A stretch of 64,000 nucleotides of DNA from Inia geoffrensis. Taxonomy: Eukaryota > Chordata > Mammalia > Artiodactyla > Iniidae. The stretch lies in contig CM070903.1 of NCBI GenBank assembly GCA_036417435.1, positions 59,930,001-59,994,000 of the forward strand, read 5' to 3'. This document shows, piece by piece, positions 38,401 through 47,800 of this stretch (position 1 is its first letter; every line of letters begins with the position of its first letter). The notes beneath the pieces are model-generated. The model was not told the origin of the DNA, made no database searches, and worked only from the letters and a program-made list of their open reading frames with translations. The position numbers and the translations under genes were made by a program.

Positions 38401-41400
38401 AATTAGAAATCCATGTATTGTTATGTGATTAGATAGGGACTGTAACAACGTTTTGATGTTGTTTTCAAATTAGCTTCATAAATAACTTCATTAACTTCAT
38501 AAATACCTGTTTCAGAAACATTTTTGTGCCTATAGGCAATCTTTCAATGACACAACGGACAATAAAACCTCTAGCTTTGAGATTTTAGATATCAAAGACA
38601 GTATCAGTTATACCTTCTATGAAAAATTTAAGTCTAAACATGATTAAAATAGCTAAAAAGATGATTATGAAGTCTGCTTAAAAAGCCCAATGAGAAAAGA
38701 AGTCCATTTTGCTTCAAGCTCTTTTCCTTCATATCTTAAAACTAGACTTTTTTGGCAAAAATAACAAAAAGGAAGGAGATAAAATCAAGTATGGAAAAAA
38801 TACCCATAGAAAGTCCAGAGTTTCATTAAATTTCCAAATTTCTGTCTGAGGGAAGCTGCAAGTACCGCTTTAAGTATGAATTAAGATCAGCAAGTGCTAA
38901 GGTTTTTAAAAAAATGTAACTCTTTGCGCAAAATTAACTAATATATACAACATAATTCTTACCATTTTTGGTGACCAAAAATTGTTTGCCTGATGGTAGG
39001 TAAGCCTTCACTTTCAATTCCTCCCCTGTAGCCCTTTAAAAAGAGTGAAAAGCACCAAAATACAAAAAATATTTTAAAAGACAAAGACAGAAGATATCAC
39101 ATGTTAATCTCAACACTACACAATCCACACCCCTGAGAAAATTATTTTAGGATTGGTTTGGGAAGGATGCCATAAGTGACATACGTCACGGCAATGAAGA
39201 GCACAGCAATATTTATTGTAAGTGAAATGTACCAAGAGATGCAGACAGACCAAAAGAATTTGGATTAAATAGTAGACAAAAAGGTAGAATAATACAGAAC
39301 TATTTATGCAACTATTGTGTTTGCCTCTAACCAAATATAATCTCATTCAGATTTTTGATCTTAAAGTACTGCTCATCTGAAGACCAAGAGGAGGCAGAAA
39401 AATAGCTCCATGACATTACATAACAAAGTAGGTGGTTCACAAGATCCATATTCCTACCACTGTATTAAAATTGGAACTAAGAGATAAAAGATGCTTTGAA
39501 TCACAAGATGATAATGTTGAGAATAATAATGGTTGTAACAAACAAAAAATCCTTTTATTGAGTGCATATTAAGTATAAGACCTAGAACTCTAACACGCAG
39601 TATTTTTATATAATCCTCAGATATCTAAAAACTGAGTAATATTTATATTCCCATTTTATAAGTAAGTAAACAAAAGCTTAAAGAAGTCGGGTTGCCCACA
39701 GTCACCAAACCAGAAGGTAGAGGAGCCAGGATGGAGCCAAGTGACTCTAGGGCTCCTGCTCTTGAACACTGCTCCCTTTGTGGGTCAGAGCCAGCTATTT
39801 GATTTTGGGGGGCTGCTCTGGAATATCTCACTAAGAAATTTGTTCAAAGATTCTTCTGTGGGTCACCTAGGGGAATTGGTCAGAGCTAGAGTGGCATGTG
39901 GTATCTGTCACAAATATAAATGAGCATAAATTTTGAGTTCTGCTGCTGTCTTAAGCTTCAGTCTAAACTTCAAACCATAGATTTGAGCATAAGATAAAGC
40001 CAGGAAATGTCCTAAAACCATCTGGCAGGCTTTTAGTATCTTTAGACCATTTTCAAGTGTCAAATTCAACAACCACGGTAATGCCTCAAGTTCTGCGGGA
40101 AGATGATATAATACAGTCACGATGGCACCTGTAAACATGAACATATAGCATAGAAATGGTCTGTTTCTAGCACTGATTTAAAATGAATTCTTCCTTTGGC
40201 CCCAACAATTTAGCCAGAAGTATAGACGTTGGAGTGTGATATAACTGAGTTCTAAGTTACAATAAAATTTTTTAAACCATCACAATTTATGAAATGGAAC
40301 TATAAACTACTACCTGCTAAAAGAAGATCCTGTCCATATATATACCAACCCCTATAACAATACTACAGATTATACAACTAAACTAACTAGACAACTAAGG
40401 GCTTCAACAAAGAAATCTGAATAAAGAAAATGCATATCTATCACACGTGTATTGAAGAAAATCCTTATTTAGCTCTTTTTCCATAAAATGACTATTATTT
40501 TAAATTTTGTATAACTATATGACTTGAAATATACATATATATTGTAGACCACAACATAGCTAAATATAGTTTTAACAATTTAGGGAGGAAAAAAGTCTAA
40601 AACCAGAGAGCTTCTATAATATGAACATAATTTAAAATATGGAACAGAAATATACACATAGGAAAGACAAGGATATAAAAATAAATGAACCTGACATTTC
40701 GGTCTTCCTTGGTACATAAAAAACAATGTTCTACAAGATAAAGAGCAATTGATCAAAAGCAGTAAGAACTATTATGGATATGTGTTACGCATAAAAATTA
40801 AGGGTAGGTTGGGCACTGGCCAAAGGCTCAGTGACACAAATGCAGTTTCTCTTTGACTTTTTGAAATATTGAAAACAGTCCAGTAACCCACTTTATTATT
40901 TTACAGATCCCAAAAGGCCCACGGTCCCCAAACAGGGGACAGACAGAATCATGAAACACAGAGGGGCAAGGACTTGTTAAAAAAAAAAAAAATTAAGGGT
41001 AATAGAAGAGGCCACAAATGAAAGAGAATTCTAACTGTGATTTTAAATAGTTTAATTATTTAAGCTCTTTAGATATTAAGGAAAAAATTATCAATTAGAA
41101 TCTTGTTAATTCTAGAATCCCTGCTCCCAAATCAAAACTCTACCTTTCAACTACAACTGAAAAAGTGTCACTGAGGGAAAAAAAAGGATGTTACAAGTTG
41201 AACCACTCATATCCAAACAAGATGATAACTCCAAACAATTCTAGCCTAATTAAAATAGTCTGCCAGTATTGGGATCAATTTTGCAGCTACTGCCAGGTGC
41301 TTTTATTGTAAGTATTCAAAGTAATGAAACTGAAGTTGTTTTAAAACATTCTGTTATTATTCAGATATTTAAAAAACACATTACGAGAACTGCTAGTTGC

Positions 41401-41817
41401 TTAAATTACTTTATAATTAAAAGAAAAGTTAATGAGGAAAATAAAAATTTGAGAAGTCTGTTACAAGTAGATTTCCAATTAAGACCTTATTTGGTATCAT
41501 GAATCTCTCAACTTTTGAGCTCATTCCTAAAAAGGGGAGAAACTTTTGAACCTTAAAGAAGGCCTTATGGTAAAGAACCATAAGATTCTGCAAAATTCTG
41601 CATTTACTAATGCCATAAAAAAATTCAGGGCTTCCCTGGTGGCGCAGTGGTTGAGCATCCGCCTGCCGATGCAGGGGACACGGGTTCGTGCCCCGGTCCG
41701 GGAAGGTCCCACATGCCGCGGAGCGGCTAGACCCGTGAGCCATGGCCGCTGAGCCTGCACGTCCAGAGCCTGTGCTCCGCAACGGGAGAGGCCACAAGAG
41801 TGAGAGGCCCGTGTACC

Positions 41818-41851
<34 letters not shown>

Positions 41852-44800
41852 TCAATACATTTTAATTTGAAAAATAAGCTAATCAGGTTCCTTAAAAAAC
41901 TAAAAATACAACTACCATATGACCCAGCAATCCCACTACTGGACATATATCCTGAGAAAACCATAATTCAAAGAGAGTCATGTACCACAATGTTCACTGC
42001 AGCTCTATTTACAATAGCCCGGAGATGCAAACAACCTAAGTGTCCATCATCGGATGAATGGATAAAGAAGATGTGGCACATATATACAATGGAATATTAC
42101 TCAATCATAAAAAGAAATGAAATTGAGCTATTTGTAGTGAGGTGGATGGACCTAGAGTCTGTCATATAGAGTGAAGTCAGTCAGAAAGAGAAAAACAAAT
42201 ACCATATGCTAACACATATATATGGAATCTAAAAAAAAAAAAAGTTTCTCATGAACCTAGCGGAAGGACAGGAATAAAGATGCAGATGTAGAGAATGGAC
42301 TTGAGGAAATGGGGAGGGGGAAGGGTAAGCTGGGACGAAGTGAGAGAGTAGCATTGACATATATACACTACCAAATGTAAAGCAGATAGCTAGTGGGAAG
42401 CAGCTGTGTAGCACAGGGAGATCAGCTCAGTGCTTCGTGACCACCTAGAGGGGTGAGACAGGGAGGACGGGAGGGAGATGCAAGAGGGAGGGGATATGGG
42501 GATATATGTATACATATAGCTGATTCACTCTGTTACACAGAAGAAACTAAACACAACATTGTAAAGCAATTATACCCCAATAAAGATGTTAAATATTATG
42601 CTTATGAACAGAAAAAAAAGCAAATCAAAGTTATTAAACTTTTGAAAATTATTTTTTAAAGACCCACCACAAGAACAGACTTAGACACTATAAAGAAACA
42701 GAATACTGGTAAAGGAAGTAAGGCATTTATCTCAAAAATCTCCATCTTTCGTGCTTACAGAGCAAAACAAAACAGGCATAATGCTCAGTTTTTCTTCATT
42801 TATTTTACTTTGGCAACACTGGAGCACTATTTAATAGAAAAATCTACTAGAGGAGGGTTAAACAGGTCATTCTAATTTTCATACACTAATCTATTTTGTA
42901 AACTGCCAAAATTATGAAGTCACACCTTTTATAAACTTTCTATTCCTCACTCAAGAGTACTTACCATTGCCATGTTGGACAGTGGTGGACTAAGTGATCT
43001 CCAGCTGCTACAAACTATTGAAAATTTAGAAGAAGTATGAAAAAAGGAAAAAAGAAAAATTGAACATCATTGAATATAAGGTAGCAAAATACCAAAGGGA
43101 TCATCCTGTGTAACCCTGATTCAAAATAATCAGTTAAAATGCAAACAGCACCAACTTGCTCTACCAGCCTAAAGATTTATTTTTGAATATTTATTAAAAC
43201 TACAAAATTTTTAACATCCATGAAAATGTAAATTAATTTTGGAAGAAAAAATATTGAGTGCTGTTAATTTTTTTATTCAATTGTAATCACTGGATTTAGA
43301 TAATGCCAAAAGCATACAGTACCATGAAATGAATAAGGGTAACACAACAGGATTTTAAAATGCCAAAATCCACTTTATGGATGAATGAAATGTAGAGCAA
43401 TTCTTACTAATAGTTGAAAAGTCAATGAAGATCTTTGAAAAAATTACGAAATAACTACAGTTCTATGATGTAAGAATAGTTTATTACATCACAGTGCACA
43501 CAGTTTTTCTTCCTCATTTTAAAAAAAATTAACATCTTATTTTTAAAGCTTTTTCACAATATTAAAGGAATCATTAATAAAAGTGAGAAATGTACTGCCA
43601 AACAATGGTGGAAAAGTTAGAAGCTTTTGGATTGAATCAGAAAACACCAAGACAATTAAGAAACTGAATCCTCTAAAACATCTTGGACTTTCTAGGCAGG
43701 CTGAACATTTTACAAATTTTTGTTTTTCTTCAGAAATGAAAAACAGACTCAGGAATAAAGAGTTTAATCTTCTGAGAATTTCCATTATACATGAGCATGG
43801 ACTGATCTTATCGCAAGACAGAAATCCTGCTTATTCTTGAGAGCAGAAAATGAAAGTCTGTTAAACACAACTGCAGTGTCCCAACTCAGGCTATATGCAC
43901 AGATACTTCCCCAATTACTATTTCACAACAGCTCTAACTTAAAATCATGTATTGTTCATGGGTTTATTACACAGCAAAAAATTATATTATCTTTAACCTT
44001 CTAATGTCTTTCTGAGAAAAGTATGTCTATGTATGATATTCTGCTTTAATTTGAGAGAATAAAACTCTGTAAGAGTTCTGACAGTAACTTCTTTTAAGAA
44101 GATAGATTAACAAGATAAGATTTAGCAGCATACTCCCAACAATAACTTTACAAAATGTTTCTGTTCTTTTATTTAAATAATTTCTTTACTACTTAAAGGG
44201 ATTAGGTAAAGACAAAAACCCAAATGAAAGCAATACCCTCTCCTCCAGGTTTTAAGCATTTTGGGTCTTTGCAACCAGATGCTGCATAACTCTACGGCTA
44301 TTGGGAACTAATTCATCATCACCAAAAAAGTAATAATTTAACAAAGTGCAAGCAAAACAAAGAATTAAAAACTTAAAAATTCTTTAATGATACTGCCTTG
44401 AGATCACATGACTCTAATATTTTATTCCCCAGCACCTCTGGTGGCATCCATTGAAAAAATAACAAAAACACTAGAAGATAAGGAAAAATATAAAAGAACA
44501 TAGAATTACTATGCTACTAATGATATTTAGTACATGTGTATATTTGCTCTCATTAGCAGTGGCCATTATTATTATTGCATGCTTCCTATGTTCAAATGAA
44601 AGATTCAAGTTTCTAAATTCTCAATACTGCTTACAGTAGCTTTCTCTTAGTGATTAAATATTGGATAAGACCGAATAACTTTAACAAGGTAGAATCAATA
44701 TTAACATTCTGATGAACAACTTTATTCTTCAAGCTATCCTCTATTACTAGTACTCTATTTACTCAAGTCATACACATGTTGTACATTAAAGTATTTTTAG

Positions 44801-47800
44801 TCAGACAGTACCATATTAGATAATGCCTGTCCTTATTTTTAAACACAATAAATACTTCCACACCTCTCAATGAAAACAAAAAGGTAGTTAGAGGCTGACA
44901 GCCAGAAGCCCAGATACAGTAAGAGGAAACAAATGAACAGATCAACTCAGTATAGTACTGATCCAAAGCATTTTGTCTTCTGGTTTTCTTCCTCTAGACT
45001 CATTCTAATCTAATTAAATCCCGTAATTGCACTCTATCTCAATTCAGCATTATGTGCTTGGTACTCAGCTGAGCTAGTTTTTGCCTTGCATTTGTTTAAA
45101 AATGGGGAAATTCATAAATCACTTCATGATACAATTAAGTGTAAGAGTTATTCATTGTAGGATTAGTAGCTGTTTTAAAATGGTTTGCTTAATTCTATTC
45201 AATGACCACGGACTTGTATCTCTAAATCCAACTATCTATTTACCAATTAGCCATTTTCACATAGAGGAGAGAAAGTCGAAGAGTACAAGAAAACCAGCAC
45301 ACTTTCATCTCTGCTCTTTATTTTAGATACTGAGTTTCAAGAACATTAATGATACCCTTAAGCTCAAAATTTAGTTTTATTTGGCATTCAAGGTATTAAA
45401 CTCATGATGCCTAAGACAGACTGGGTTCTTTAGAGAATGTCGAGTCAAAATCCCTCATCTTAAAGATGAGGAAACATGAGGCCTGTGCCTAGATAGATTA
45501 ATTGATTTGCCTGAGTCAGAATAGGAGAAATTAGAGAAATGGGTCTAGAAGGCAGGTCTTCTAGGTTTTATCCATACTATTCTGTGTCTTCACTAAACAT
45601 GAAGACAATTTTAGATAAAATTTTAGATAAAACTGTCAGTTAAGCACACCATCCTTTGAACTTACAAGGATTTGGGACTGAAGAGATTCCATCACAATTG
45701 AAAACTAAAAGATCAGTTAATTCCCTGGCTTGAGGTCTTGGAATTTACAACCAGATCATACAACATGGCTCATTTCAATAAAATTCCATTGCCAATGACT
45801 GGTACTTTTAATGAGAGTTAAAGGTGAAGCTTAAATAAATTATTTGCCAATCATTAAGACTAAAAAATAAGTGTGCTGTAACCGTAACTATTCGTAAAAC
45901 TGGAGTCCCAAAGGATTTTTAGACCAGAATGTATTTCTCTACAGACAACAAAATAAACTACCTAAAGACAATACTTTTATTATATAGATTTAGTGAACAA
46001 GGAAAATGATTCCTCAAAATATAATTCTATATTAAAAGTATATAAAACACAACTGGCCTATAAAAGAGCCATTTGTTTCAGCATTAAGCAGATTCATCAT
46101 TGTCTGGTTAGTAGAAAAAGTGAAAGAATGGTGGGGAAAAAAAATCAATGTTAAATATGTAGCAATAAGATATTTAAGCTGAATACTGATAGAAAACTTA
46201 ATATCCAAGCATTGAGACAAAGTTTCCAAATGGAAAGCCATGAAAACTCATGTTTGGGGCAGAAAGAAGCAAGACAACAAACGCCAGAGTCCACTGCACA
46301 GCTCAATATAATACAAATATGAGTGAAGGATAAGTCACTATAGGAATCTTTTCCATTTCCTCTCCCGGCCTCATTTCTAAATAAAAAGAAATTACAGAAA
46401 AATATGAGAAATGACAAACTGAGAGGGAAATTACATTTTCTTTTATGGGAAATAGAAACTGCTATTATTGTAATTACAATTACAAAATTGTAATTACAAT
46501 TACAAAATTGCTAACATAGTCAACAGGATCTAATTTTACTCAAATCAAGATTAAATTTCAAGATGTTTTCTTATAAAACACAAAAGCCACCCAGTTTTAT
46601 GTAATTGTAGAATATAATAGCTTTATACTGATATCTTCAATACTCACCTCTTCTGGGGTGATAACACCTGTTTCCTTAAACTTTGATTCCTATAGAAAGT
46701 AAAAAGAATAACAGTATTACACTATCTCTCACTTTCAACTGAAAAACGTTTGTGGGCAACTATTTGCTTGGTAGCCATCTAGGTAATGGAGCATGTGCAA
46801 AAAAACAATCTGTCACTGGTACCTGACCTCAAGGAACATGTAAGTACAACAGAGGAAACTGACATGAAAATAATCACAATATAATGTGATCAGTGCAAAG
46901 CTCTTTGGAAAAACATTCAACGATTTATACAGGGGCTTCCCTGGTGGCGCAGTGGTTGAGAGTCCGCCTGCCGATGCAGGGGACATGGGTTCGTGCCCCG
47001 GTCCGGGAGGATCCCACATGCCGCCGAGCTGCTGGGCCGGTGAGCCATGGCTGCTGAGCCTGCGCGTCCGGAGCCTGTGCTCCGCAACGGGAGAGGCCAC
47101 AGCAGTGAGAGGCCCGCGTACCGCAAAAAAAAAAAAAAGAAAAAAAAAAGATTTATACGAACATTAAACCTCAAAATAATTCTGTGAAATGACGAAATAT
47201 CATTATTTTACAGAACAGAAAAACATCTCAAACATGTTTAAACATATTACAATTCAGCCAGTGTCCCATTTGAGTAATATTAGAAACCAAATCTAGAAGT
47301 CCTAAATCACTTAGTACTTTCCCATTATTCTCATCTCCACCAAGATATTGTACAATATTCTCTCCTCTAAAGCAAGGATGTTACTTACCAAATTTTTCTA
47401 AAGTTTAAGTTATACATAAGATTTTGTGGTTGAAATCTACAAAAATGAAGATTCATTTATGAACATTATTGATTCAAAAAATACCAAATAACTACTATAT
47501 GCCAAGCACTATTTAAGGTAATAGGGACATAGAGTGAATAAAATAGACCATACTCCTCCTTGTCCTCATAAGAAGTTTAAACTCTAGTTCAGGGAGAAAA
47601 GCCAAATGGTCATCAATATCAAAAAGAAAAATGGGGCAGAGAGGAAACTGGTCGGGGTGGAGGGAGAGAGATGGTTATTTAAACTGGATGGTAAGAGAAA
47701 AAAGACTACACTGATGGGTGACTATAGAGTAGCGACCTTGAGGAAAGGAACCAGCCACAAGGCTGTCTGGAGGAAGAGCATTTCAGGCAGAGGGAAGAGC

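Larger units (their letters stand above)
43015..46647 (-). other. ATG3 intron 2, mostly unassigned
   Basis: Apart from an antisense MIR at about 45440-45590 and a 20-bp tandem duplication at 46467-46506, I recognise nothing in this 3.6-kb intron. Confidence 0.55.
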
